Below are positions 51,670-60,776 of a stretch of DNA of 64,000 nucleotides, one piece after another. Position 1 is the first letter of the stretch. Each line of letters begins with the position of its first letter. The stretch covers positions 248,001 through 312,000 of the forward strand of contig NZ_JAGHRE010000006.1 of NCBI RefSeq assembly GCF_017743935.1, given 5' to 3'. The notes under the pieces were generated by a model that was given only the letters and a program-made list of their open reading frames with translations, was not told where the DNA came from and searched no databases. The position numbers were made by a program, and so were the translations under genes. Source of the stretch: Tropicibacter sp. R16_0. Its GTDB lineage: Bacteria; Pseudomonadota; Alphaproteobacteria; Rhodobacterales; Rhodobacteraceae.

Positions 51670-52367
51670 GCGCTTGCGTCCCTGCTTTCAAAATACCAAA
51701 GGCGCTGGCCAGACACCAGTTTGCGCCAGTTACGAGAGCTGTCGACCAACCCCAGAGGATCAAGGATCGCATCGACCTCGGCCACCTCTTCTGCCGTGGG
51801 TTCGATCACATCGACATCCACACCAAGGCTGTCGATTTCGCCCGCAACCCAGACCTCGCCTTGCCACAAGGCGTCGGCACAGGACTCACCTGCGCCGCCA
51901 AGCGCGATGATCTTCCCGGCATGCGCCATGAAACCGGATTGATAGCCGATCTTGCCTTCGACCACGATGTTGCCGCCCTTCATCGCGACACCAACCCGTG
52001 GCCCTGCATCGCCCTTGACGTGGATCGTTCCGCCGATCATCGCAGCCCCGCAGGACATGCCGGCATAGCCGCCAATGGTGATGTGGCCCTTTGCCATCCC
52101 TTCACCCACGGCCCAACCGCAGTTGCGTTCGATCTTGATATTGGCACCGGTGTTCAACCCACCGCAGTAGTAACCGACCGAGCCCTCAAAGGTGATGTCC
52201 ACGTTGTCGGGCAGACCAACGCCCAGATTGTGCCGTGACAACGTATTCACCACCCGTACCGGTTGCCCCGAGGCACAAGCCGCCAGGATATCCCGATTGA
52301 CCTCGCGGATATGGCGTTGGCCAACCTCGATGACAATTTCATCTGTCTGTATTGCCGCTTCGCTCAT
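51654..52367 (-). CDS. glxC: GXGXG-domain glutamate synthase-like subunit (GlxC/MgsB type)
   Basis: 237 residues made of the right-handed beta-helix of the GltB C-terminal (GXGXG) domain: repeated turns such as GYYCGGLNTGANIKIERN, GYAGMSCGAAMIGG and GYQSGFMAHAGKIIALGGAG. In N-methylglutamate synthase this domain is a separate subunit. Encoded between the amidotransferase and FMN subunits with overlapping ends, it is clearly part of the same complex. Confidence 0.9.
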   Translation of the reverse strand: MSEAAIQTDEIVIEVGQRHIREVNRDILAACASGQPVRVVNTLSRHNLGVGLPDNVDITFEGSVGYYCGGLNTGANIKIERNCGWAVGEGMAKGHITIGGYAGMSCGAAMIGGTIHVKGDAGPRVGVAMKGGNIVVEGKIGYQSGFMAHAGKIIALGGAGESCADALWQGEVWVAGEIDSLGVDVDVIEPTAEEVAEVDAILDPLGLVDSSRNWRKLVSGQRLWYFESRDASAWLMI

Positions 52368-53308
52368 GCCGCCAGACTCCTGTTACCAACGCCCCAGATG
52401 CCAGTCAGCGAGGGGCCATCATAGTTGATCACGTCACATTCTTCAGTCATCACGCGACGTACCGCCTGTTCTTCGGTTGCAGCAGCCAGATCACCGTTGC
52501 GATTGACCACCACCAGCGGCTTCATGGCGAACCGGTCCTTGGCAAACCCAATCCCGCCTGGCGTTGCGATCATGTAGGTAAATACCCCGTCGATTGAGGT
52601 GATCGACTTCTTCAGCGCCTGCTCCATCGTCAGACCGGCTTTCATCTGGTCGCTGACCCAAACGGCGATCAACTCGCTGTCGTTTTCGGTCAAAAAGCGA
52701 TAACCCATCCGGGTCAGTTTATCGCGCCAAGTGAAGTAGTCGGTGATCTGACCATTATGTACGATCGCCACGTCCGAAAAGGGTCGCGCCCAAAACGGGT
52801 GTGACGCATTTGGCAGAACCGAGCTTTCGGTTGCCAATCTTGCATGGCCCAGCCCATGCGTGCCCACCATGTCACGAACGCTGTGTTTCTCGGATACGGC
52901 TTCGGCGCCGCCAATGTCCTTGATGATCTCAAGGCTGCGGCCGCAGGATTGAATCTCGATCCGGTCTGTCAACTCATCAGCATCCCGCACCCAGGCCTGC
53001 AGATCAGTCGGATCCGAGATTTCCATACGAAAGCAATAATGCTTGTTTTCGTCCGTCAGGATCTGCGGATCAGACAGGAAGCTTGCGCCGTGTTCCTTCA
53101 ACACCGCTTCAAAGGCGTCCAAATCAGCGTCTTGCCGGGATTTATCAAATCCCATGCCCCGCAGGACGTACCCTTTTTCTCGCGGCAAACCATATATTGC
53201 AAACCCGGTGCTGTCCGCGCCTCGATGTTCCTGCGCATCCATCAGGTCCACCAAGTCGGCCCCAACGCGCCCGGGCGCTGCCAGAATCCGTCCAGCGATT
53301 CCACACAT
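52364..53308 (-). CDS. glxB: Class II glutamine amidotransferase-like subunit (GlxB/MgsA type)
   Basis: 314 residues. It begins MCGIAGRILAAPG with the Ntn nucleophile Cys2, and contains EHRGADSTG and HNGQITDY, the class II amidotransferase signatures. It corresponds to the ammonia- or amine-transfer domain of glutamate synthase as a separate protein. It is the first gene of the glxBCD operon, 25 bases after operator copy D, and divergent from the GntR regulator. No N-methylglutamate dehydrogenase genes are in the window; the sarcosine-oxidase-like enzyme could take that role. Confidence 0.9.
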   Translation of the reverse strand: MCGIAGRILAAPGRVGADLVDLMDAQEHRGADSTGFAIYGLPREKGYVLRGMGFDKSRQDADLDAFEAVLKEHGASFLSDPQILTDENKHYCFRMEISDPTDLQAWVRDADELTDRIEIQSCGRSLEIIKDIGGAEAVSEKHSVRDMVGTHGLGHARLATESSVLPNASHPFWARPFSDVAIVHNGQITDYFTWRDKLTRMGYRFLTENDSELIAVWVSDQMKAGLTMEQALKKSITSIDGVFTYMIATPGGIGFAKDRFAMKPLVVVNRNGDLAAATEEQAVRRVMTEECDVINYDGPSLTGIWGVGNRSLAA

Positions 53309-53332
53309 GAAGAGCTCCCTTTCAAATCACAT

Positions 53333-53352
53333 CTGTATACTGTATACAGTAC
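53333..53352. promoter_or_regulatory. GntR-type operator, copy D (divergent promoter of glxBCD and the regulator)
   Basis: CTGTATACTGTATACAGTAC, containing the CTGTATACAG core of copies A and B preceded by another CTGTATA. It lies in the 128-base spacer between glxB and the GntR gene, as expected for an autoregulated FCD-type regulator. Confidence 0.82.
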
Positions 53353-53436
53353 ACGGCCAATAGCAAGCCCATTCGCCTTGGCACCCGCTGCTTTTTTGAA
53401 TACAGAATTCATAAAACACCGAAAGAGAGGCTCCGA

Positions 53437-54108
53437 GTGGCTCTGAAACAGATCAAAACACAACGCAGACGGCTGGCAGATGAAGTCTATGACCAATTGG
53501 TCGAGGCGATCATGAGTCGCGACATCTCGGCCGAAGATCGGTTGGTGCAGGAAAAACTGGCCGCTGAATTGAACATCAGCCGAACGCCAGTGCGGGAAGC
53601 CCTGATGCGGTTGGAAACCGAAGGTGTTCTGGAGGTTGCCGCAAGCGGTGGTTTTCGGTTGGCCCGGATGGACCAGGCCGAGGTACGCCAACTCTACCAA
53701 GCCCGCGCGGCAATCGAGGGGCAAGCTGCCCGTATTCTTGCGGTTCACGCCGAACCCCAAGTACTTGATCGTCTGCGAGATCTCATTCGCCAGGAAGAGG
53801 ATCTGAGCAATCCCACCACCCGCGATTACTTTGTCGCAAACCGGCGCATTCACCGCGCATTCATGGTCGAAGCTGGCAACAAGTTCCTACTGGACATGTT
53901 CGACATGATCTGGGGCAAAGCCATGGCGTTTCACCTGTTCTCGGCCATCGAAAACGTGGACATCACCATGTCGCTGGGTGACCACTTGACGCTCGTTGAT
54001 GCCATCGCGACACGGGATGTTACCGAAGCTCTTGAAACCTTCACCGCCCACATACAGGCCGGATTCGATCTGCAGATCGAAGGCCTGAAGGAAGTGGACC
54101 GCGACTAA
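53437..54108 (+). CDS. GntR-family regulator, FCD (FadR-type) subfamily
   Basis: 223 residues from a GTG preceded by GAGAGG. The N-terminal winged helix (LADEVYDQLVEAIMSRDISAEDRLVQEKLAAELNISRTPVREALMRLETEG) is followed by a helical FCD ligand domain with metal-site-type histidines (FVANRRIHRAFM, GDHLTLVDAI, FTAHIQAGF). It most likely binds the four near-palindromes at promoters of the importer, shell, DUF6455 and glxBCD genes and responds to a pathway acid or amine. It is likely autoregulated. Confidence 0.9.
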   Translation: MALKQIKTQRRRLADEVYDQLVEAIMSRDISAEDRLVQEKLAAELNISRTPVREALMRLETEGVLEVAASGGFRLARMDQAEVRQLYQARAAIEGQAARILAVHAEPQVLDRLRDLIRQEEDLSNPTTRDYFVANRRIHRAFMVEAGNKFLLDMFDMIWGKAMAFHLFSAIENVDITMSLGDHLTLVDAIATRDVTEALETFTAHIQAGFDLQIEGLKEVDRD

Positions 54109-54926
54109 AGAGCCGTCGCAACGCGCTTGATTTCGGGCGGTGACGTTTTGGTCATGGCCCGTGCTTCCCCCACAGAACCGACGCGATCGAAACCCCGACG
54201 GTTCTGTTCATTTGCGTGCGGAACCAGTTTTTGCCGACCCCTACCCCCTGAAACCATGCATCCAATCGATATCAAGCCAATGGGGCATCGTTGCTCATTT
54301 TGACCGGGTGTTTCCAAAAGGATGCTGGCCGCGGCGCGGGGGAAGAGGACGTCCTGTATCCCGCCGTCCAGTCGCAGGCCGATCATAGGCTTGCGGGACG
54401 GTTGGGCCAGAGTTTTGCGGAAACTTGTTCTTGATCCCTTGCAACACGCTTGTCCCCGAAGACGCCGATTGTGCCACAGCAACGGGTCGCGGTGTTGCAA
54501 CTGGGTCAACCTCAACCTCTGGATCGGTTGTGTCCGTGTTTTCGGTCGTGTTGGTTTCTGGCGGACTGTGATCGGAAAGTGCCCAGATAAAGCTGCGCCC
54601 TTCACTGTTGATACGAATGGATTGGCCAGCGCGACTGTCCCGCACAGACGCCAGCCCATTGTCTATCAAATCATCCACCAATTTTCGGACCAGCCTAAGC
54701 TGCTCGGTACAGGCGGCTTCCACACCGGCTCAGTTGTGCATTACGACTCCCATTGCGACTTCGGGTTTTCTAAGAAACAATTAAACTTCAGGTCTTTATG
54801 TGGGTAATAGTGTTCTTCTGCCGCGAAGTGTTGGCGCGCGAGATCAAAAATAATATTCTGTCCTTATTGACAGTGTAAGTGAGCCCACCCACGTGTGACT
54901 CACGTTCCAACCCAAAGTGTGACCTG
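54109..54926. other. Spacer of about 0.8 kb with a doubtful minus-strand open frame
   Basis: This lies between the GntR gene and the second efflux operon. The only candidate is a 142-codon minus-strand frame (54295-54723, GTG start), listed separately. The last 200 bases are AT-richer and must hold the promoter of the efflux pair. No inverted repeat like the GntR operator is seen here. Confidence 0.5.
54295..54723 (-). pseudogene. Possible degraded gene, unknown product
   Basis: A 142-residue frame with a GTG start. The first 50 residues (EQLRLVRKLVDDLIDNGLASVRDSRAGQSIRINSEGRSFIW) look protein-like, possibly winged-helix. An acidic, proline-rich middle and a low-quality tail follow. An overlapping minus frame (54105-54659) looks protein-like over its last 80 or so residues, so one frameshift near 54350-54410 could have split a single gene. 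No family is recognised, and it may not be expressed. Confidence 0.35.
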
Positions 54927-56189
54927 ATGAAAAAGTTAGTCGTATGGATTTTGGCCGCGTGCCTGGTTTTGACAGGTGCAGCCTGGGTTGCCATTGCAAG
55001 CTGGTCCGGTATGGAGCAACGTTTTGAGGCGCTTGAACCTCCGGCACCATCTCCGACGCAGGTGCATTGGGCCGAGGTCGAAACACAAGAAATGAAGGAT
55101 TGGATACACGGACAGGGTGTTGCCCGGGCCGTGCGACGCAGACATCTGACGTTCGAGGTGCCGGGCCGTGTGGTCGAGCTGGGACACGCGGTACGCGAAG
55201 GTGCCCGGGTCAGCGGCCCCGAAGACGGTCAAAAGGGGCAGTTGATCGCACGATTGGATGATGCCGACCATATCGAGGCTCTGCGCATCGCGGACACCGG
55301 GTTGACCCAAGCCGAACGCAACGTCGACATGGCCAAGGCGCAGCTGCGGCAATCGCAGAGTACCGAGAAACTGTGGCGCACGCGGTTGGAGCGCGCGCAA
55401 GCGCTGTTGGACAAAAAGGTGATCTCGCAGCAGAAGTATGACGAGGCAACTGCAGAACTTGAGGTGGCAATCGCCAATGTCGCGGCGTCCGAAGCTCAGG
55501 TCGTGGCGCGTGAGGCAGGCGTTCTGGCTGCCCAGAACGAGGTGTCGCGCGCACGTCGCAATTTGGAGCGGGCAAAAATCCATGCCCCATGGGATGGCGT
55601 GATCGCGCGCCTGAACATCCGCGAAGGAAAGTATGTTCTGCCCGAAGAGATGAGTTCGCGCAGCGAAGCGGACATGACTGCGACCTTCCCGGTGACCCTG
55701 CTGGATATGTCCGCCTTCAAGATCGAGGTCGAGGTGCCAATGCATCGTCGCAACAATCTGCAAGAGGGGAGCCCGGCGCAGATCCTGCGAGATGGTGATG
55801 TCGAACCGCTGACGGCGCACATTCACGCCGTTGCCCCGATCCTGTCACCCAACTCGCGCACTGTTCGGGTGACCTTGCGCACCGATGACAATGACCCAGG
55901 GTTGATTGATGGCGAATTGGTGCGTGCAAAGATTCTGCGCGTCGCACGGCAGGTCCCGGCAATTCCGGTCGAGGCTCTGCTGTATCACGACAATCAGGCC
56001 AAAGTGCTGATCGTTGATCGAGACACCCGCACGGTCGATGAACGCCTTGTGAGCACTGGCATCCGCGAGGATACAATGATCGAGGCGGTCGACGGCTTAC
56101 AACCGGGCGACGTGGTCGTGACCAAAGGACGGCACCGTCTGTTGCCTGGCGACCAAGTGGAGCTGCTTGATCCTGAGGCCACCCAATGA
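54927..56189 (+). CDS. RND efflux membrane-fusion protein (second system)
   Basis: 420 residues from ATG 54927. One N-terminal membrane segment (VVWILAACLVLTGAAWVAI) is followed by the first lipoyl half (RRHLTFEVPGRVVELGH), a long coiled-coil hairpin (about 110-220, with VISQQKYDEATAELEVA), the second lipoyl half (KIHAPWDGVIARLNIREGKYVL) and the beta-barrel and membrane-proximal domains. It overlaps the pump gene by four bases. No outer-membrane channel gene accompanies the pair, so it may borrow the TolC-like protein of the first system or another. Confidence 0.9.
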   Translation: MKKLVVWILAACLVLTGAAWVAIASWSGMEQRFEALEPPAPSPTQVHWAEVETQEMKDWIHGQGVARAVRRRHLTFEVPGRVVELGHAVREGARVSGPEDGQKGQLIARLDDADHIEALRIADTGLTQAERNVDMAKAQLRQSQSTEKLWRTRLERAQALLDKKVISQQKYDEATAELEVAIANVAASEAQVVAREAGVLAAQNEVSRARRNLERAKIHAPWDGVIARLNIREGKYVLPEEMSSRSEADMTATFPVTLLDMSAFKIEVEVPMHRRNNLQEGSPAQILRDGDVEPLTAHIHAVAPILSPNSRTVRVTLRTDDNDPGLIDGELVRAKILRVARQVPAIPVEALLYHDNQAKVLIVDRDTRTVDERLVSTGIREDTMIEAVDGLQPGDVVVTKGRHRLLPGDQVELLDPEATQ

Positions 56190-59100
56190 AATCTGATCAC
56201 CCCCCCGGCAACCGCCTGTTTTCGTTTCTGTTTGTTCAACCGATATTGGCGGTGCTGCTGGTTCTCTTCATCACCGTTGGCGGGATCTTTGCATTTCGCG
56301 GCATGATCAAGGAGTCGCTCCCGGATCTGCAGATCCCGATGGCGTTCATCCACACCAGTTGGCACGGCACACCACAGTCTGTGATGGAACGCGAGGTGAC
56401 CGAGCGGATCGAGCGGGAAATCCGCGACCTCGAAGATCTCAAGACATACTCCAGCGGCTCAACCCATTCCAATTCGGTGATCCTGGCTGAATTCGACGCC
56501 GACGCGCCGCTTGAATCCTCAATCAGTCAGCTGCGAGATCGGGTGAACAAGGCCCGGGCCGAGTTTCCCGAGGGCGCCAAGACGCCAACCGTGACACAAT
56601 CGTCGATCCGGGCGATGCCGATTGCCAGTTTTGTTCTTCATGGGCGCGTGCCCCCCAATCAGTTGGACGCGACCGCCAAAAAGCTGCGCAAGGATCTGTT
56701 GCGCATTCCCGGCATCACCAAGGTTCACCTGCTTGGCAACCGCAAAACATATGTTCGCGTACAGATGCTGCCTGAACGATTGCGGGCCTATGACGTTTCC
56801 CCGGTTGATGTCGGGCGCTTGATCCGCTCCCATGCCAAAGACTTCCCACTGGGCGTCTATGAAGGCCCTGAGCAATCATTCAGCTTGAAAAGTGAAACGG
56901 CCATCTATGACGTGGATGCGCTGGCAGATCTGGTGCTGCGCCGGAATGATGCCGGATATGTCATCCGCTTGCGCGATGTGGCGCGAGTGGAAAAGGCGCT
57001 TTATCGCGCCGAAACCGAGACATTCTATTCCAGCCAAGGGGGCGACTTCACTCAAGGTGTTGCGCTGTCCGTGGTCAAGGCTGACGGGCAAGACACCATC
57101 AAGTTGGTGGACCGCGCCAAACAGACGATTGAACAGGCCATGACATCCCGCGAATGGCCTGCAGGGCTGCAATACGACATCGTGTCGAACGATGCCGAGA
57201 TTATCCAGCAAGAGCTGGACAAGACACTGATCAACGGATGGCAGTCCGTGGCGGCAGTCTTTGTGGTGCTGTTCTTCCTGCTCAGTTGGCGCGAGGCGAC
57301 CATTGCGGCGCTGTCGATACCGATCACCATGCTGGCCGGCCTCGCCGTGCTGTGGATGCTCGGCTATACCTTCAACGTCATGGTCGTGATCGGCATGGTG
57401 CTGGCGCTTGGTTTGCTGGTCGATGACTTCATTCTGATGATGGAGGGGATGCATGACGGGCTGCAACGCAAGAAACTGAAATTCCACGATGCTGCAATTC
57501 GGACGGTTAAACAGTATGCGGTCCCGTCGCTCGCCGGGACAGTCACAACGGTTCTGATCTTTCTGCCGCTGGCAATGATTGGCGGGCTTGATGGCAAATT
57601 CATCCGCTCGATCCCAGTGACGGCGGCCGTATTGCTGGCAACCTCTTATGCCGTATCGCTCCTGATATCGATTCCTCTGTCACGGTTTCTCTTGTCGCGT
57701 CAAAAGTCCCAGGCCGAGCCGATGTTGGTGGACCGGCTGACCATGCGGCTGGAATCCTGGCTGCACGGCTGGTTGGATCGCGCCGTGGTCGGGCGGCGAT
57801 CGCGGTCTTGGGCCTGGTTGTCGGGTGGAGCGCTGATTGTGGCCTTCAGCGTCATGCTGTCGGGTCTGTTGCCGGTCACACTCTATCCCTTGTCGGACGG
57901 CCGGAACATGGGGATCACGATTGAGCTGTCGCCGGACAACAAGCTGGAAGAGACACGCGAAGTGGCGCTGAAGGTTGGTGAAATCTTGCGTGACAAACCC
58001 TATCTGACCTCGACAATGATGGTCGTCGGGCAACGCGACTTTCTGTACGAAGGTTCAGCCGAAGACCGTCTTTCAGTCTCCACGGCACGCAATATCGTAG
58101 GGTTCACCGTGCTCTACACGCCCAAGCGCCAGCGTGATCAGATGGCGTTTCAAACCGTCCCCGCCTTGCGCGCGGAAATCGAAGAAGCCTTGGCAGAAGT
58201 ACCGGGATACCGGATGTTGATCACCTCGGAAACCGGGTCATCGACCAACGAGGATCCGCTGCAAATCAATATCTTTGGTCCCGACTTGGAAGGCGTACAG
58301 CGCATCAGCCAGCAAGTGCAGCAAATGTTGCGTCAAATTCCTGGCCTGAGCGACATTCGCGACAATCTGGGTCAGGCCAGGGTCGAAACGACGATCAAGC
58401 CAAAGCGCGAGGTATTGGAGCGTTATGGATTGACCGAAGAAGACTTCAACGCGCAGCTGACCCACTATCTTGGCGACTATGAAGCCGCCAAGATGCGCAA
58501 TCGCACCGGCGGTGATGATCTGGAGATCCGGGTCGAAACCTATTGGCCATCCAAGGACGGCAAACTGGGCGGGCCGGAAACCTGGGACGAGTGGAAAAGC
58601 ATCCAGATCCGTACTCCGGACGGCCGTTGGGTGCCGGTGTCATTGCTGGCCGAACAGCGCCAAGACCGCATTCCGCTGACCATCTCGCGCAAGGACGGGC
58701 AGCGCACGGCCACCATCATGGGCAAAAGCTTCAGCTATACTTTTGGTGACCTCCACAACATCATCAACCCCGAATTGGAGCGGATGCAGCAAGACTGGCC
58801 CGCCGGATACAGCTACAAATTCGCAGGTGAGTTCGAACTGGCGGGCGAGACCTTTGGAGCGTCGCAACAAGCCTTTGTGCTGGCAATGCTGGCCGTGGCC
58901 TCGGTGCTGGTTTTGATCTTTCGATCGTTCCTGCAGCCCGCGATCATTCTGGTCACAGTTGTCTGTGCTCTTTCTGGCGTGATGATCGGGTTCGTTCTGT
59001 TTGCAATCGAACTGAGTTTTCCGGCCGTGATTGGAATGATTGCACTGACCGGCATCGCGGTAAACGATGGCATCGTCCTGGTGGACACGATGAACCGCCA

Positions 59101-59365
59101 TGTTGCCAGCGGGATGACTATTGTCGAGGCCGCTTGTCAGGGGGCCGCTGATCGGTTCCGACCAATTGTATCGACGACACTGACCACCATGGTTGGGCTT
59201 GCGCCTTTGGCCCTGGCGGACGAGGCATGGCGCCCGCTGTGCCTGGCCATCATCTTTGGTCAGGTTGCCGCAACGATCGCTGCGTTGACGCTTGTACCTG
59301 CATTGTTTCGAGTTCTCTCAGGCCGCGGTGGCCTGATGGCCAGTGCAGCGGCTGAACCATCATGA
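56186..59365 (+). CDS. RND-family efflux pump inner-membrane transporter (second system)
   Basis: 1059 residues with the usual 12-helix RND layout: TM1 (LFVQPILAVLLVLFITVGGI), first periplasmic loop, TM2-6 with LALGLLVDDFILMMEG (TM4 aspartate pair), second loop, and TM8-12 ending in IFGQVAATIAALTLVPALFRVL. It is only loosely similar to the first RND pump in the window. Substrate unknown. No regulator is adjacent apart from the GntR gene upstream, which belongs to the amine cluster. Confidence 0.92.
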   Translation: MKSDHPPGNRLFSFLFVQPILAVLLVLFITVGGIFAFRGMIKESLPDLQIPMAFIHTSWHGTPQSVMEREVTERIEREIRDLEDLKTYSSGSTHSNSVILAEFDADAPLESSISQLRDRVNKARAEFPEGAKTPTVTQSSIRAMPIASFVLHGRVPPNQLDATAKKLRKDLLRIPGITKVHLLGNRKTYVRVQMLPERLRAYDVSPVDVGRLIRSHAKDFPLGVYEGPEQSFSLKSETAIYDVDALADLVLRRNDAGYVIRLRDVARVEKALYRAETETFYSSQGGDFTQGVALSVVKADGQDTIKLVDRAKQTIEQAMTSREWPAGLQYDIVSNDAEIIQQELDKTLINGWQSVAAVFVVLFFLLSWREATIAALSIPITMLAGLAVLWMLGYTFNVMVVIGMVLALGLLVDDFILMMEGMHDGLQRKKLKFHDAAIRTVKQYAVPSLAGTVTTVLIFLPLAMIGGLDGKFIRSIPVTAAVLLATSYAVSLLISIPLSRFLLSRQKSQAEPMLVDRLTMRLESWLHGWLDRAVVGRRSRSWAWLSGGALIVAFSVMLSGLLPVTLYPLSDGRNMGITIELSPDNKLEETREVALKVGEILRDKPYLTSTMMVVGQRDFLYEGSAEDRLSVSTARNIVGFTVLYTPKRQRDQMAFQTVPALRAEIEEALAEVPGYRMLITSETGSSTNEDPLQINIFGPDLEGVQRISQQVQQMLRQIPGLSDIRDNLGQARVETTIKPKREVLERYGLTEEDFNAQLTHYLGDYEAAKMRNRTGGDDLEIRVETYWPSKDGKLGGPETWDEWKSIQIRTPDGRWVPVSLLAEQRQDRIPLTISRKDGQRTATIMGKSFSYTFGDLHNIINPELERMQQDWPAGYSYKFAGEFELAGETFGASQQAFVLAMLAVASVLVLIFRSFLQPAIILVTVVCALSGVMIGFVLFAIELSFPAVIGMIALTGIAVNDGIVLVDTMNRHVASGMTIVEAACQGAADRFRPIVSTTLTTMVGLAPLALADEAWRPLCLAIIFGQVAATIAALTLVPALFRVLSGRGGLMASAAAEPS

Positions 59366-59369
59366 TCAA

Positions 59370-59394
59370 ACTGCCCCTCGCCTGCGAAGGGGCA
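59370..59394. terminator. Hairpin after the second RND operon
   Basis: CTGCCCCT and AGGGGCAG form a perfect 8-bp stem around a nine-base loop, five bases after the pump stop codon. No T-run follows. It lies between convergent genes. Possible factor-assisted or weak terminator. Confidence 0.5.
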
Positions 59395-59542
59395 GAACAG
59401 AGCGTCACACTCCTTTATTCAACGCTGCTTTCAGTCAACCTGAGCCGAGGTGAGACCACGCCTTTTGGCTCGATGATCGTCAAGCGATCATGCGATCAAT
59501 CGCAAAGAAGGGCTCACCGGGTCGCGTAGAAGCCAATAGCAT

Positions 59543-60775
59543 TCACGTTCTGATCGTTCCGTCCTGAACCCAGGCGTCAAAGTGGGCCAATACGGCGTCA
59601 CAAAATTCCTCATCATTGATGTGAGCATCGATTTCGGTCATGGGCACGCGTCCAGACATAGTGTTGCGCGCTTCATCAACCATGTCGGCCAGTGCATCAG
59701 GCGCATGAGCTTCTTCGCCTTCCTTGTCCCAAGCTTCGACGCCTTGAACAGGCAGGAAAAAGTGAACTGGACCGGTCGCGGCTTCAAGGCGATTGGCGAG
59801 TTCACGGATCCAGGCGCGTCGTTCCTCACCGTTGAAGACCGAGCTTTTGATCAGGCGGTTGTGTTCGTGGAAAGGGCGATTGGCGTAAGCCTTGGGAATG
59901 TCTTGCCAACCTGCAAAATCCAACAGATCCAAGGCCCCGGGCGCGACCATTTGCGGTGTTCCCGACCGGCCTGCATTTGTCACGCGGTCCTCGCCGCTGG
60001 AAACAACGGAACCCGCCATCAGATTGCTGAATTCCTGCATGCAGAAATCCATGACGCAGGCAAATGCCCCTTCGCCCGCCAGTTTCTCAAAGGCCATTCC
60101 CCCCATGCCGGTCGAATGGAACACAGCCACTTCGAACCCGCGCTCCTCAAGCGCCGGTTTGAGGGTCTTCATGTAACGCAGGCAAGACGAGCCCAGGCTG
60201 GTCATCCCGATCAAAGGCTTGCTGCGGTCCGGTGCGATGGCTGCCTTGGTGGCTCCCACAACCGCACCCGCGGCTTGCGTCAGAGACGACTTGCAAATCG
60301 AATTCATCCCATAGAGCCCGCCGGCCCAGAGGATCATCTGAATGTCCGGCGCCAGACGGTGCGGCGGGATCAAGGGAGAGAAGCTGACAGTCGATACGAT
60401 GTACTTCGGCACGCCCATCGGCAAGGCCTGCGCACAGTCCAGAGCCAGGTCAGTGCCCATAGTGCCCCCAGTTGCCAGCATCCCGTCGAACCGACCATCA
60501 GCGTGGGCCTGCGCCACAACCTTGGCGGCTCCGGCCGACATCACACGAAAGGCTTTATTTTCGTCGCCTAGCGCGATGACCTCATTAATCGTCATGCCCC
60601 CAGCGGCGGCAACATCATGTTTCGAGATGTCCGTTGGCGCTTGCGGATCACCCAGAACGGACACATCCATGGTCAGAACATTGGCGCCCTGTTCCCGCAC
60701 CGCCTGCTCGATGAACCGCATTTCCGGCTCTTTGGTGTCGTAGGTACCGATCAGCAAGATTGTCTTGGGTGTCAT
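59543..60775 (-). CDS. Tm-1/UPF0261-family ATP-binding protein
   Basis: 410 residues. The start ILLIGTYDTKEPEMRFIEQAVREQGANVLTMDVSVLG and the segment MLATGGTMGTDLALDCAQALPMGVPKYIVSTV are typical of the UPF0261/Tm-1 N-terminal domain, a two-domain ATP-binding fold named from the tomato viral-resistance protein. The biochemical role of bacterial members is unclear. It is the last gene of a minus-strand set with a kinase, a PLP phospholyase and an aldehyde dehydrogenase, separated from the kinase by one base, so it probably serves amino-alcohol or aldehyde catabolism. Confidence 0.85.
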   Translation of the reverse strand: MTPKTILLIGTYDTKEPEMRFIEQAVREQGANVLTMDVSVLGDPQAPTDISKHDVAAAGGMTINEVIALGDENKAFRVMSAGAAKVVAQAHADGRFDGMLATGGTMGTDLALDCAQALPMGVPKYIVSTVSFSPLIPPHRLAPDIQMILWAGGLYGMNSICKSSLTQAAGAVVGATKAAIAPDRSKPLIGMTSLGSSCLRYMKTLKPALEERGFEVAVFHSTGMGGMAFEKLAGEGAFACVMDFCMQEFSNLMAGSVVSSGEDRVTNAGRSGTPQMVAPGALDLLDFAGWQDIPKAYANRPFHEHNRLIKSSVFNGEERRAWIRELANRLEAATGPVHFFLPVQGVEAWDKEGEEAHAPDALADMVDEARNTMSGRVPMTEIDAHINDEEFCDAVLAHFDAWVQDGTIRT

Positions 60776-60776
60776 C

